Shown here piece by piece: positions 34,331-46,552 of a stretch of DNA of 64,000 nt. Position 1 is the first letter of the stretch. Each line of letters starts with the position of its first letter. The notes beneath the pieces were generated by a model. The model ran no database searches, was not told where the DNA came from, and was given only the letters and a program-made list of their open reading frames with translations. The position numbers and the translations under genes are program-made. The DNA is from Ananas comosus (taxonomy: Eukaryota; Streptophyta; Magnoliopsida; Poales; Bromeliaceae), in contig NC_033640.1 in assembly GCF_001540865.1 (NCBI RefSeq), forward strand, positions 6,134,399 to 6,198,398, given 5' to 3'.

Positions 34331-36882
34331 TGTCACGCCCCGAATTCCTCGTTTCCCCGGGCACGCTAACAGATCCGCCGTGTACAAAAAAATGTTTCCT
34401 GTATACGGAGTGAAGCTGTACATGTATCTGCAATCATACAGTACTACAACCCAGTAGCATAGAGCTGCTAGAAAGAAACAAAACATAAATAAAACTGAAG
34501 TTCACTATACATACATAACATCCAGATGTACAAAACGCTCGCCCAAGCGAGATACAACATAAATATGTATAAGAACTCAAAACTACCACTACCTGTAGCT
34601 GGTATACTCTAGATCAGCAACAACTGGGAAGGGATCTAACTGGCAACTCCCTTTTCACGGTCTGAAATAGCAGCAGCAGCAGCCGCAGAAGAAGGCTCTG
34701 CAAAAGATTCCAACAACTGGGCGTGAGAACTACTGCAAAAAGAAGTAGTCCTCAGTGGGTACCGCTACCGACCTCAACGGCTCGCCCACTAAGTTTACAG
34801 ATATATGCTCAAATGATAGTAAAAAAACTGGAAATAATCTACAGCTACATGCCACTATACTATCATGATTCGACACTACTATCTGTAGAATAAAACAAGC
34901 TCAGACCCAAACTCACTAGGGACTGTAAACATATCCGTCCCAGGGATTGTGAGCACACCCGTCCCGTCTGTCGAAGCTATACGGCTACCTCCACACTAAA
35001 CAGTCTGTGGAGAGCAAGTCCAACCAGGACACAATGACACCAACGCAAACGCACAAAGCCCGAGTCCGGAGTGGCACTCGTGGGCACTACGCAACCGAGT
35101 ATGCAAGTGTATCTCTGTCGATCTCAATCAGGCTCTCACAGGCTATAGTCAAATAAATATGGTCTAACGGGTCTAACAACCAAACCCACGTGCCCTCGGT
35201 ACAATCTGATGCAAAAACAGTAATCTGGGTCAACCGATAACCCCGACGGCACCCGACAGTCCGAAAGAGCCTAAACACTGCTGTAAAAAAATAAGCTCGG
35301 CATCTCAACACGAGCGTAAATACATTCTAAACTACCCGGAATATCCACCACTCTCAAATTGTGGTGACACCAACAAACTAGGCTCATAGAGCTAAATCTG
35401 ATAGTTTAAGCATATGACGATGTAAAATCGGCAGTTTTCTCCTAAGTCAAAACCAAGTCCAACATGTATATTTAATCAATATTTCAAGCTCCCAATTTAG
35501 ATTCCACTAAGCATGTAAATCATAAATTTGAGCTAATTACATTAATCAAACCGATAATGATACATGTCGACAATATTACTTAGAAGGAAAATCCACCGAA
35601 TTCGGTAAGTATCACAATTAACCCACCTCTCGCGCAACTCCACGGCAGCAAGAAGGTCACGAAAACACTGGTAATCTCTGTTGTAATCACCACAGGACCA
35701 GTAGTAAACCTCCTCAAAGATCTGAACGTCAAAACCCAACAAATTACATTATAACCCAAAAATTCAGCACTTAAGCTTAACTTTCCTCAATATCAATGTC
35801 AACTTCACCTTCTAATACTCAAATCTGGTGAAGTTAGGTTCCAAATCCAGGGGAGAGTGATAGCACACAAAGCTTAGGTAGCAATTCCAGCTCCCTCCAA
35901 AGATTGCATCAAGAAAGTCCAAGAAAACTCACAATCAGGTCTAAACCACCAGCAGCAAAGAGAAACACGAAATTGACCAAGCTAACCTCAATCAAATTCT
36001 GTCAAATTGGGCTCCACGGATTCCTCTTGAAGTCTAAAATCCAACAAACCAAGTTTTACTGCAATCCGACCTTCCTACGGCGCACACGAGCCGAAACGCC
36101 GAAGGTCGCTGCTGGAAATCTGCAAAATCAGCACTCCTCAAGCTTAGAATTGTGGGTTTTGGTGTAAATTGGGAAGTTTAGAAGGGTTGAAATGCAAATT
36201 ATGGGTTCTCTGTGAAGAAGGGAGGAAAAGAGCTCACCAGGGACGTACTCCCACTATTTATAGGGTGATAGGATGATCCAATAAACCCCAGGAACAAAAG
36301 CTGTTAAACTTCTCACTCTGCAGGAACGGCCACTTTCGGACGCCCAGAACCCCTTTCTGGGCGTCCGAAACATCCAGGCTGCACAAATGCTCCCCTTAGG
36401 TTCCTCCGCCGGCGGTCTGCTGCGCTCATATCCGGCTTCGGCGGATCTCACCTACCACCAGCCACGTGTCAGGTTAAACGATACTCACGAGGTGAACTTT
36501 CGGACCCACTTCCGAGCGCCCGAAACCAGGATCCGAATTGGTTTCCAGTTCTGCTCAGTTCTGCACTCAAGTTCTGGGCGACCCAAAACCTATTCTAGGT
36601 GCCCGAATTTAGCAAAACTCCAGTTTTGCTTATTTGAGTGCGTCGAGTCCATTTTTGCATCTATTTCGTGCAGAATTGACTCCGACTCAGTCCGACACTC
36701 TCCAGGTGTGTCGACCAGTTACTAACACTGTTGTCAATTCTATCCAAACCTCAGGAACACTACACCAACATTGTCCAAAGGGGAAAGGAAAGGTGCTGGA
36801 TTAGGGTTGTATGAGGAGAAACCCTAGAAACTCTCTTATATAGCAACGAGTAAATCACACGTAACTCCCTCAAACCGTGACA
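34331..36882 (-). mobile_element. Long LTR, probable Ty3/gypsy type
   Basis: About 2.55 kb, beginning TGTCACGCCCCG and ending AACCGTGACA, so the ends are the inverted pair TGTCACG/CGTGACA. On its left is TTGGTATCAAAGC (minus strand), placed as a tRNA-Met-like primer site, so this would be the 5' LTR of a minus-strand element whose body is absent. It contains CTCAGTGGGTACCGC, an AGC-type repeat near 34672, and a strong hairpin at 36334-36370. No pol is seen. Confidence 0.5.
36334..36370. repeat. Strong hairpin in long LTR
   Basis: TTTCGGACGCCCAGAA and its inverted partner TTTCTGGGCGTCCGAAA are separated by a few C. The stem is about 15 bp with no mismatch. Confidence 0.8.
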
Positions 36883-37331
36883 TTTTCAACCGAGACCCTG
36901 ACCATGAATGTATGACAGTCTCGCGCCACGACCCACCGAGTTTCATGAAATTTCGCGCATAAAATATAGGGGCTTTCGTGTGAAATATGAAAATGATCAA
37001 TTTGATCCTTCCTCGATAAACACGTGATATCTAGCGATCTGTTCGTCGGATTTTCGAACGGGTTGTGCCGGCACGTTTAGCATGATTGAGACATCGAATC
37101 CATGATTTTGTTTCATTCTATTTTGTTATCGATTAGCAGCGAAATCCAACCTCTCTCCGATTCTCCAAAACCCTCTTTCTGATAATGGGTCACTATGAAC
37201 GAAGACCCCTAAAATATAACGAGTGCTTATGTAATTGAATTACACACAAAAACACTGTCAACAAAGCATTTAGCTACACAGCCAAATTCTCAGTCCTCAC
37301 ACACACACACGCACACACACATATATATATA

Positions 37332-37581
37332 GTCGGACTACTATACTCTTATGAGTATAGTCCCCTTTGTACTCATATATTTTTTGCCGTTAGATCTATT
37401 TCTTTGATCATTTCCACCCGTTATTTCATACTATTCAACCAACTATCCACTCAACCCTATGGGACCACTTTTAACCTAATCGGGGACCACTATCATCCTA
37501 GCCGCACATCTCTTCATCCAATGGTCGAAAACTTATGAGTACAAAGGGGGCTATACTTATAAGAGTATAGTAACCCTAGCC

Positions 37582-37582
<1 letters not shown>
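37332..37582. mobile_element. Modular MITE, ACTCATAAG type, small
   Basis: Ends GTCGGACTACTATACTCTTA and, inverted, GCTAGGGTTACTATACTCTT. The hairpin word ACTCTTATGAGTA lies at each end, and the middle phrase GATCATTTCCACCCGTTA is shared. (TA)n flanks both sides (37319-37331 and 37583-37606). Confidence 0.75.

Positions 37583-37650
<68 letters not shown>
37583..37650. repeat. (TA)n(GA)n compound microsatellite
   Basis: About 12 TA then about 22 GA units between two MITEs. Confidence 0.92.
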
Positions 37651-37652
<2 letters not shown>

Positions 37653-38188
37653 AGGCTGGTATACTATCGGTAGCACGGAGGTCTTCGTGCTACTAAGTTG
37701 TTTTCAATGATGCGGCTTCCAAATTGACGATTGGCCCCGTTAAACTTGATCTACACTATTAAAAGTATTTGGAACCTAAATTTCATAATTTTTCGACATC
37801 ATTTGGCTAGTGATCAAAAGGCCTTAAAATTGACAATTTTAATGGTTGATGTGATGCATTTGTGAATTTAACGGTGTAAAACAATCCAAATCTGATGAAA
37901 TTTTTGTAGAAAATTTTTTTCACTATTTAGAGTAAGATCAATGCCTCTGATTTTAAATTCAAGTCTTTTATCATCATTTTTTATGAGATTTTTATTTTTT
38001 GCTGTTCATTTTTAAACTACTCATTTGATAGGTAAATGACGCCGAAAAATTATGAAATTTAGTTTTCAAATACTTTCAATAGTGTAGATCAAGTCTAATA
38101 GAGTCGATCGTCGATTTGGAAGCCACATCATTGAAAACAACTTGGTAGCATGGAGACCTCCGTGCTACTAATAGTATGCCAGCCTATA
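37651..38188. mobile_element. Modular MITE, GGTAGCACGGAGG type
   Basis: Ends GCTAGGCTGGTATACTATCG and, inverted, GGCTGGCATACTATTAGTAG. Long inverted arms of about 170 bp meet in an AT-rich middle. The end word TAGCACGGAGG..CTCCGTGCTA forms a hairpin on each side. It shares its interior with 57913-58450 and, more distantly, 24413-24935. (TA)n is on the right. Confidence 0.78.
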
Positions 38189-38209
38189 TATATATATATA
38201 TATATATAT

Positions 38210-38450
38210 GTATGAGTCTAGCTATTATGTTATCAATAATACCAAGCACTTAGTGCTGCCAGGTTTTCCACCGTTAGATCTATCTCGTTGACCATTTCCA
38301 CCCGTTAGATCATATTCAACCAACCACTCACTCAACCCTAGGGGATCACTATCATCTTAACCGCACATCCCTTAACTAACGGCCAAAAACCTAATAGCAC
38401 CAATGATTTGGTGTTATTAATTAATAGTATAGTAGCATAATTCTGCATAT
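38210..38450. mobile_element. Modular MITE, ACCAAGCACTTAGTGCT type
   Basis: Follows the previous MITE after a short (TA)n. The left end holds AATACCAAGCACTTAGTGCT and the right end holds AATAGCACCAATGATTTGGT. The middle has GATCTATCTCGTTGACCATT and CATTTCCACCCGTTAGATCA, the same module as 37332 and 29974, so only the end words differ. Confidence 0.7.
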
Positions 38451-38892
38451 AGAGTATATATGGCATTCTGTTAATGTAATTAATTTTTATAGTTGATTAA
38501 TAATATTTTTCTCTTTGTTGAAGAGTTGTATTCTTTGTGTATCTCTCTTTCCATTCTTTTTGCTTCTTCTCTCTCAACGCAGCTTAGGCTTGCATTAGTC
38601 CCACTAAAGCCTTTATCAAAATGGGCTTTGGCATGTCCCATGTTACCAATGTGTATGCGTAGCCCATTTACCGAAGCCACTATCCAAAATGTCTTTTCGC
38701 TGTCTACTGAAGATCTTTTCGACGCTACATATCTTCCTCACATTCGTCCTCATATCGGTGTCAAAATTAGGTAACAAAAGTCGCCATATCCAAATCGTGT
38801 CATATATATATCCCGTATCCATGCACACCTTATGCAACATAAAAAAAAGAGGTAACTACTGTGAATCGTAAAGTATAATGAATTTTTATATT

Positions 38893-39400
38893 AGGGCAAT
38901 TGCTTATATGCCCCTGAAAATTTTCCGACTTTCCGATTTACCCTTCTTAGAAGGCTAATATTGAAAATACCCTTTTTACGTTCCAACCTATTTCTAATAT
39001 ACTCCTAGAGTTAAAATCTGGTAATTAACTCCGTTATCTCTGTAAAATTACTATTTGCCCTTTCAAATATACCTTTCCACAATCACCGACTTTCTTATTT
39101 GCCCTTAAAGTCAGGGGCACAAAAAGTATTTTGACTTTTGGTCTTTTCAAATATACCCCTCTACCGTTACCAACATTTCTTATTTGCCCTTAAGTTAAGG
39201 ACAAAATTGGCATTTTAATTTTTTTTAACTGTGGTGGATATTTAACTCACGTTTAACCCAAGTTAACTTAACAGGAGATAACTGCGAGGCTATTTTGCAA
39301 TAACGGTGGAACATATGAGGGGTATTTTAGAAAGAAAAAAAAAAGCAGAGGTAAATCGGATATTTTCAAACGTATGAAGGGTATATAGGCAATTATCCCT
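38893..39400. mobile_element. hAT-like MITE, AGGGCAATTGC type
   Basis: 508 bp, ends AGGGCAATTGCTTATATGCC and, inverted, AGGGATAATTGCCTATATAC. Perfect 8-bp target duplication TTTATATT (38885-38892 and 39401-39408). The interior repeats the phrase ACCNTTNCCNAC..CTTATTTGCCCTTAA twice. No coding capacity. Confidence 0.75.
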
Positions 39401-39408
39401 TTTATATT

Positions 39409-41042
39409 TGATAAGTACTTTAAAAGGTTAGGGACTGAATTAACAAACTCATTTAGTATAAATAAAAGAGCAATGCTATATATACACACCGGATGGGTGC
39501 ATATCCTACACCCTACCCATCAAATAGGTGGGGTGTAACTTGTACAGCCAGGATGGGGTGTACAAGTAGCATATTTCTAAATAAAAAGGGGAAAATGTAT
39601 AACAACACATAGGGTGTCTGAGCTTTTAATTTTTGGTAATTATACTCTTAAACTTTATCGATAGTTCAATAGGCTCATCTTCTTAACTAAAGTTATTAAT
39701 TACACAATATTTTGGTTTTGTGTATTTCATATAGTGTTTTGAAGTTTATTTTTGTATTTTAACATATATGTAAAAAATAAAAAAAAAAGATTTAATCTAT
39801 TACTCGATCGTCGAACTTAATTATCAAAATTCAAAGAAAAGAATAAATTTCTTTATATTTTAAAGTTTTACAGGATTATATGTGCGACATCTAATCACAA
39901 ATGCTTTCTAATTAGTAAGTTACTTAAATAGAGAGTTCTATTAAACCATTTGATAAAGTTTAGAAAATGTTATTGCTAGAAGTATATGATCGTATTTGCA
40001 ATCAAGAGGTCTCTATACATTTTTCCCAATAGAAAGTTAAGTGCGCACATAAGCTGACATATAATCTAAAATAAAGGTCAGAAAACATTGAAACATAAGC
40101 CGACAAAACACCAGTAATCTTCTTAATTTCCTTCTTTCTTCCCTTTCATTATAGTGTGCAGAAGTCAGCTGGGTTTTTCTTTTCCATCTTTATGGATTGA
40201 TGACATTATATATATTACGGCCATTACATAATAAAATATAGCAGATGAAGTAGTGCTCAGTAAATTCATTCATGTATGACCTTACATATCACTCTTCTTT
40301 TTTTTTAGCCCTTTTTATCAGCAAAGTTCCAGGAGCACTGAGCTAAAGTGGCAACTGAATCCAGACACAATGGCGGCCGGATTCAATCCGCAGATTCAGT
40401 AATCAGAGAAAGGTGACCACTGCAGCTCCAGTGAAGAGATTAGACATGCAGTTAGTGGTGCAGTTAGGAACAATCACAAGTATGTTAAAAGCGATAGATG
40501 TACATTAAAAATATGAACTCTAAATCAAGATGAAATGCGTGTCGATTTCTAAATTACGGTTAGAAATGAGCGCAGGGACTGGCGCTTCCTTCAGATAGAG
40601 CTTCTTACAAGATTATATGGATAAATTAATAGTTACTCATACATACTTAGATGCAAATTATACATAACTATATATTAAGACATTGATACATTTTTTTTCA
40701 AAAAGATACTCTTCTTTAATAAGAAAGCAACGTATAGGACATGTATATTGCAGCTTGGCATAATTAGATTAATTTGGTCTAGTTTTTTGTGTTTTAAATA
40801 TCGGGAAATTAATTAAACCATGTCTTTTCTTCTATTTTTTCCCTTCTTTTCCATGGTTTTTCAAAGAGTTTTTCAGGCGACGAACCAAGTGGACACAAGC
40901 TAGATTGTGCTTACAAACAGTTAATTTCATGCCACAGATGTTAGGATTAAAAGCATGCTAATTCAGTTACATTAATTGCACAAATTTGTTTCATTAATGT
41001 TTTCTATTTTATCAGATTAAGTACTTTATTTTTCTGTTTCTT
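39409..41042. other. Intergenic, nothing assigned
   Basis: AT-rich DNA. A short palindromic stretch near 39480-39560 (GGATGGGTGCATATCCTACA with GTGTACAAGTAGCAT) may be a MITE piece. No gene seen. Confidence 0.35.
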
Positions 41043-41165
41043 TTTTTTGAGAGATAGGTAGTATGCTCCTGCTTTATTTATTTTATTTAGAAAGAAACTT
41101 AGCTGAAAATGTGAATCAATTAGGATTCGAACTTGAGACCTCGAATACCAACCACCAAACCCTTT
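41043..41165 (-). mobile_element. tRNA-derived SINE, copy 2
   Basis: Same tail and B box (AAGTTCGAATCC on minus) as the copy at 20111, with a poly(T) start on plus. It is shorter at its tRNA end, so 5' truncated. The flanking repeat is not clear. Confidence 0.72.
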
Positions 41166-41450
41166 GTCAGCTTCATTTATTTCTTTTTCTTTATAAACAA
41201 AATTTACATGTTTTGAAACATAAAATTTACTATCACAACTAGGGCCTGCTTGGCTATATTGTAGGGTGTAGCACATACTTTTTTATGAAGTTTTATTTAA
41301 AAGGTACTATTTAGAACAACAAGATACTAAATTGTCACAAATTAACTAGCTATTTCTCTTTTTAGCAAAATTAGAAGCTAGTTCTAAACTAGATATATTT
41401 TTACATTTACTTATCAAAATAAATTTTTTTGCTAGCTATAGCAAAATTAA

Positions 41451-41973
41451 TGTTATATTTTGTTTAGATTTGTAGTTATCTAAATTGAAGTTAAATCCTA
41501 ATCTAGATAGGATTAGATATAATTTAGAATTAATTTGGCATATATGGATTATAAGTAGGAATGTAATTCTAATTGAATTAGGATTAGACTCTAGTTAGAG
41601 ACATGTACTATATATACATGCTACAGCAAAGTTAATGATGCCGCGACCAAATTAAGAGCCATGCTAATTAATTAAGTAAACATCAAGGAAGAGTGGTCCG
41701 TACGGGTGAGAGGAGTCGAGCCGCTTATTTGGAGTCGCCTGTACCGATGCGGATCTCGGCGTTTCGGATCTAATTAAGTTTTGGTTCTTCGGGAGATTTT
41801 TCTTTGTACTCCACCTTTCGACATTAATAAATTATTATTTGCTCCGTCTTCGCCCGTGGACGTAGGCTGGTGGCCGAACCACGTAAATATTGGTGTGCTC
41901 TTTCTTCTTATCTTTTTTTTTTCCTGCATTAAGTTATTTTTCTGGATCTATTTTTCGCCGTTCCGATTTAACA
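41451..41973 (+). repeat. 5' LTR of copia element (plus strand)
   Basis: 523 bp, TGTTATATTT to GATTTAACA. The matching 3' LTR at 46074 aligns from its first base with scattered substitutions, including the tract around CATCAAGGAAGAGTGGTCC. Confidence 0.88.
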
Positions 41974-41977
41974 AACT

Positions 41978-41989
41978 GGTATCAGAGCC
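41978..41989 (+). other. Primer-binding site, initiator tRNA-Met
   Basis: TGGTATCAGAGC, complementary to the 3' end of initiator tRNA-Met, four bases after the 5' LTR. This is the usual copia priming site. Confidence 0.88.
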
Positions 41990-42013
41990 TTTCTATTCCC
42001 TTTGAGGATTAAG

Positions 42014-42885
42014 ATGACGACGAAGTTCGAGATTCAGAAATTTGACAGAACCAACAGTTTCGCATTATAGCAAGTCAAGATGCGTGCTATATTAACACAA
42101 CAAGGATTGCAGAAGGCACTGTTGGAAAAAGAAAAGATGTCTGATTCTTTGAAGCTGGAGCAGAAGGAGGAGATTGATGATAAAGCTCTGACGGCAATAC
42201 AATTATATATGTTTATTCGATAAGGTATTGCGCGAGGTCTTGGATGAAAAGACCGCTGGGTTTTGGCTTAAATTGGAGTCTAGTCTCTCACCAACAAGCT
42301 ATATTTGAAGCAACTTCTCTTCATGTTGCGCATGGCAGAAAGTACCTCTATTAAGTTGTATTTAGATAAATTTAATTCTATTATTATGGATCTCAACTCG
42401 ATAGACATTAAAATCAAGGAAGAAGATGAAGCCCTTTTATTATTATGTTCTTTACCGCCCTCTTACAAGAATTTTCGTGAGACCTTCTTGTTTGGACGAG
42501 ATACTCTATGTCTCAATGATGTTAAATTCTCTTTACTTTCAAAAGAAAGAATTGACATGCAGATAAGCAACGAGACAAGTGGAGCTTTAGGACAAGGTTT
42601 GGTTGCTAGAGGGAGGTCTCGGGAGAACGGTTCCGGTAATAGAGGTACATCTAGATCAAAGTCAAAGCATAGAAATTTGATTTGTGGTTATTATAAGAAG
42701 AAGGGTCACATAAAAGCTTATTGTTTCAAGTTAAAAAATAAAGAGCAGCGGAAGAATAACGGTGATAAGAATCAAAGTCAGAAACACATCAATACTGAAG
42801 CAGAAGCAAGTGTTGCAGCAGGAGAATCAGATAAAAATAATATCGTCTTCATAGTTACGAATAAGACATGCAGACATGATGAGTA
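42014..42885 (+). pseudogene. copia gag, broken
   Basis: Starts ATG at 42014 (MTTKFEIQKFD), has an early stop (SFAL*QVKMRA) and a shift near 42230-42300, then continues through 42305-42885 with the conserved gag stretch KEEDEALLLLCSLPPSY. The zinc knuckle reads CGYYKKKGHIKAYC: the second Cys of the CX2CX4HX4C motif is replaced by Tyr, so zinc binding would fail. Confidence 0.82.
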
Positions 42886-42889
42886 GCTT

Positions 42890-45800
42890 ATGGACTCCGC
42901 ATGTTCCTTCCATATCTGTACGCATAGAGAATGATTCTCAACGTACAAGCCTATTGAAGATGGAGATGTATTGATGGGAAATCACTCTAAGTGTACAGTT
43001 ATTGGAATTGGCACTGTTCGGGTACAGATGTTCGACGGAGTAGTGAGGACTATATATGAGGTTCGGCATGTTCCGGATATGAGAAAATATCTGATCTCAT
43101 TGGGTACACTTGATACTAAAGGCTTTAAGTGTTCTTCAGCTGACGGATTAATGAAGGTCGCTAAAGGGAATCTTGTAGTGATGAAGGCCAAGTTGTCTGA
43201 CATGTTATATGTTCTACAGGGTTCCATTGTGACAGGTTCAGCAGTGGTGACTTCTTCCTCTATGTCAGATTCTGATAACACCAGATTACGGTATATGCGA
43301 TTAGGCCATATGAGTGAATATGGTATGATGAAGTTGAGTGAGAGAGGTCTACTTGGTAGTCAGAGTTTAGAAAAGTTAGATTTCTGTAAGTATTGTATTC
43401 TTGGCAAATAAAAGAGAGTCAGCTTTAAGGCCGCAGTTCCCCGGACAAAAGGTACTCTGGACTACATTCATTCTAATCTTTGGGGACCCTCTCGTACTCC
43501 TACTCATGGTGGTGCTAGATATATGTTGGCTATTATTGACGATTATTCTCTCAAAGTGTGGACGTTCTTTCTGAAAAGTAAGGACAAGGTGTTCAATTAT
43601 TTCAAGCAGTGGAAGGTCATGATTGAGAAGCAAACTGAAAAGAAGATCAAGAGATTAATGACCGACAATGGTTTGGAATTTTGTTCGTCAGAATTTGAAG
43701 AATTTTGCAAGAATGAAGGAATCGTCAGACATAAAACCGTTAGACATACTCCACAGCAAAACGGGGTGGCCGAACGGATGAACAAAACTCTTTTGGAGAG
43801 AGCTCGTTGTATACTCTCTAATGCTGGCTTAGCTAAGAGTTTCTGGGAAGAAGCGATCTCTACGGCATGCTATTTGGTGAATCGATCTCCACATTCAGCA
43901 CTTGATTGCAAAACTCCGGAGGAGGTATGCTCTGGCAGTCCTTCTGATTATTCTAATTTGCGAATAATTGGTTGCCTACTTATATTCATGTCAATGAAGA
44001 CAAGTTAGAACCTAGGGCTAAAAAGTGTATTTTTATTGATTATACATCGGGGGTTAAGGAATATAGATTATGGTGTCCTGAATCGTCTAAATTAATTATT
44101 AGTAGGGATGTCACATTGGATAACTCTGCTATGTTATATTCTAATCGTAATTCTTCTGATGAGACCCCGAGTGCTAGCAAGCAGGTGGAGGTAGAGACCG
44201 ATGGTATAGTTCAGTCGCAAGATACTTTTCAGTCAGAACAAGTTCAGTCGGTAGACACCTCAGTAACTGAAACCCCACAAGTTGAGAGGCAGAGTATTGC
44301 TACAGGCAGAGTGAGGAGACAGATCAAACCACCATAGAGATTCGGTTATGAAAATATGGTTGCTTATACTCTTTCAGTGGCAAGATACAGAAAAAGAAGG
44401 TGAACCTTCCACATATAATCAAGCTATTTCTGGTGTCAGTTCTGCAGAGTGGTTGGTGTCGATGAATGAGGAGATGGAGTCTCTCCATAAGAATCACACA
44501 TGGGAGTTGGTAAAACTGCCTACAGGCAAGAAAATTGTTGGCTGCAAGTGGGTCTTTAAGAAAAAGAATAGAATCCCCGGCGTGGAAAATAGAAGGTATA
44601 AAGCTCGTTTAGTTGCTAAAGGTTACAGTCAGGTAGAAGGTGTTGACTTTAATGATATTTTCTCACCCGTCATGAAGCATACTTCTATTCGTATTCTTTT
44701 ATCATTAGTAGTCATAAATGACCTGTATCTTGAGCAGCTTAATGTTAAGACAGCTTTTCTGCATAGAGAACTTGATGAGTAAATTTATATGAAACAGCTG
44801 GAGGGATTCATTATTGAAGGAAAGGAGGACCATGTTTACCTGTTAAAGAAATCGCTTTATGGCTTAAAGCAGTCTCCTCGACAATGGTACAAACGGTTCA
44901 ACTCCTTCATGACAGGTCACGTATATTCCAGAAGCAAACGTGATAGTTGCGTGTACTTCAGAAAGCTTGATAAGGGATCTTTCATATATTTGTTGCTCTA
45001 TGTCGATTATATGTTAATTGCTTCCAACGACATAGTTGAGATAAATAAATTGAAGACTTTACTTAACGATGAGTTTGAGGTGAAAAATCTAGGTGCTGCT
45101 AAGAAAATCCTTGGTATGGAAATTAAGAGGACAACAAGTCAGGACTACAACATTTGACACAGGAAAAATATATAGAGAAGATTTTAAAGCGTTTCAGGAT
45201 GACTGACGCAAAACCAGTGAGCACTCCTTTTGCGGCGCACTTTCCGCCGAGTTATCACCACAGTCCGATGATGAGCGGGAGTACAAGTCTCATGTTCCTT
45301 ATTCTAGTGCTATCAGGAGTATCATGTACGCCATGGTTTGCACACGGCTGGACATCTTCTACGCAGTGAGCATGGTTAGCAGATATATGACCAATCCTGG
45401 TAAGGCTCATTGGCAGGCTATTAAGTGGATTCTGAGATACTTACGAGGTACCACTAGCACTTGTTTGGAGTTTGGGAAATGTAAGGATGGCGTGGTTGGA
45501 TATGTTGATTCGGATTTTGCAGATTATTTGAGTAGGAGGAGATCACTTTCAGGTTATGTATTCTCTATTGGTGGATATGTAGTTAGTTGGAAAACTTCAT
45601 TATAATCTATTACCGCCTTATCTATGACGGAGGCGGAATATATATTGCTATGACAGAGAGTGTGAAGGAAGCTATATGGTTAAGAGGCTTATTTGGAGAG
45701 CTTACTTTTTGTTGGAATCCAACGATTGTTTATTCGGATAGTTAAAGTGCTATTCATTTGTCGAAAACCAGATGTTTCATGAGATGACAAAACACATCGA

Positions 45801-45935
45801 TGTAAAGTTTCACTTTGTTCGGGATGTGATTGGAATACGCACGGTGACTGTTAAGAAAACTGGTACTGAGGACAATACTGCGGATATGCTTACCAAGTTC
45901 AAACATTGTTTAGACTTGGTGACGATTGGCAGCAC
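42890..45935 (+). pseudogene. copia pol, broken
   Basis: In order: protease (DSACSFHIC, then a stop at 42933), GAG-pre-integrase (LGHMSEYGMMKL..FCKYCILGK), integrase 43440-43970 (first catalytic Asp of the HSD motif is Asn, while TDNG and NGVAERMN are kept), reverse transcriptase 44410-45150 (QLNVKTAFLHRELDE followed by a stop; active box YVDY instead of YVDD), and RNase H 45160-45900. At least five breaks divide it. Confidence 0.88.
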
Positions 45936-46073
45936 TTGAGGCCCTATAGGGCATTTGGAGAAGACGAAGCACAGAGCGTTAAGGAACATTGAGGCGAATC
46001 AAATTCAAGGTAGAGTTTTGTGGCGACCCCGACATAGCGGCGGCTAAAATACAAATTAAACCAAGGTAGAGAT

Positions 46074-46551
46074 TGTTATATTTGGTTTAGATTTGTAGTT
46101 ATCTAAATTGAAGTTAAATCCTAATCTAGATAGGATTGGATAGAATTTAAAATTAATTTGGCATACATGGATTATAAGTAGAAGTGTAATTCTAATTGAA
46201 TTAGGATTAGACTCTAGTTAGGAGACATGTACTATATATACATGCTACGGTGAAGTAAATGATGCCGCGACCAAATTAAGAGCCATGCTAATTAATTAAG
46301 TGAGCATCAAGGAAGAGTGGTCCACACGGGTGAGAGGAGCCGAGCTGCTTATTTGAAGTCGCCTGTACAGATGCGGATCTCGGCGTTTTGAATTTAATTA
46401 AGTTTTGGTTCTTCGGGAGATTTTTCTTTATACTCGGCCTTTCGACATTAATAAATTATTTGCTCCGTCTTCGCCCGTGGACGCAGGCCGGTGGCCGAAC
46501 CACGTAAATATCGATGTGTTCTTTCCTTTTATCTTTTCTTTTCCTGCTTTA
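46074..46551 (+). repeat. 3' LTR of copia element, truncated
   Basis: Aligns to the first ~480 bp of the 5' LTR and stops after CTGCTTTAAG, where the next MITE starts. The final ~45 bp of the LTR were not found on the far side of that MITE, so they are lost or were never there. Confidence 0.82.
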
Positions 46552-46552
46552 A

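Larger units (their letters stand above)
41451..46551 (+). mobile_element. Ty1/copia retrotransposon, degenerate
   Basis: Plus-strand element of about 5.1 kb: 5' LTR 41451-41973, primer site TGGTATCAGAGC (41978-41989), gag 42014-42885, pol 42890-45935, polypurine-like GGTAGAGAT, 3' LTR 46074-46551. The order protease-integrase-reverse transcriptase-RNase H is diagnostic of Ty1/copia, and the gag and pol resemble the Tork/Tnt1 group. Multiple stops and shifts, plus changes in catalytic residues of integrase and reverse transcriptase, make it inactive. The 3' LTR is cut by the MITE at 46553. Confidence 0.9.
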
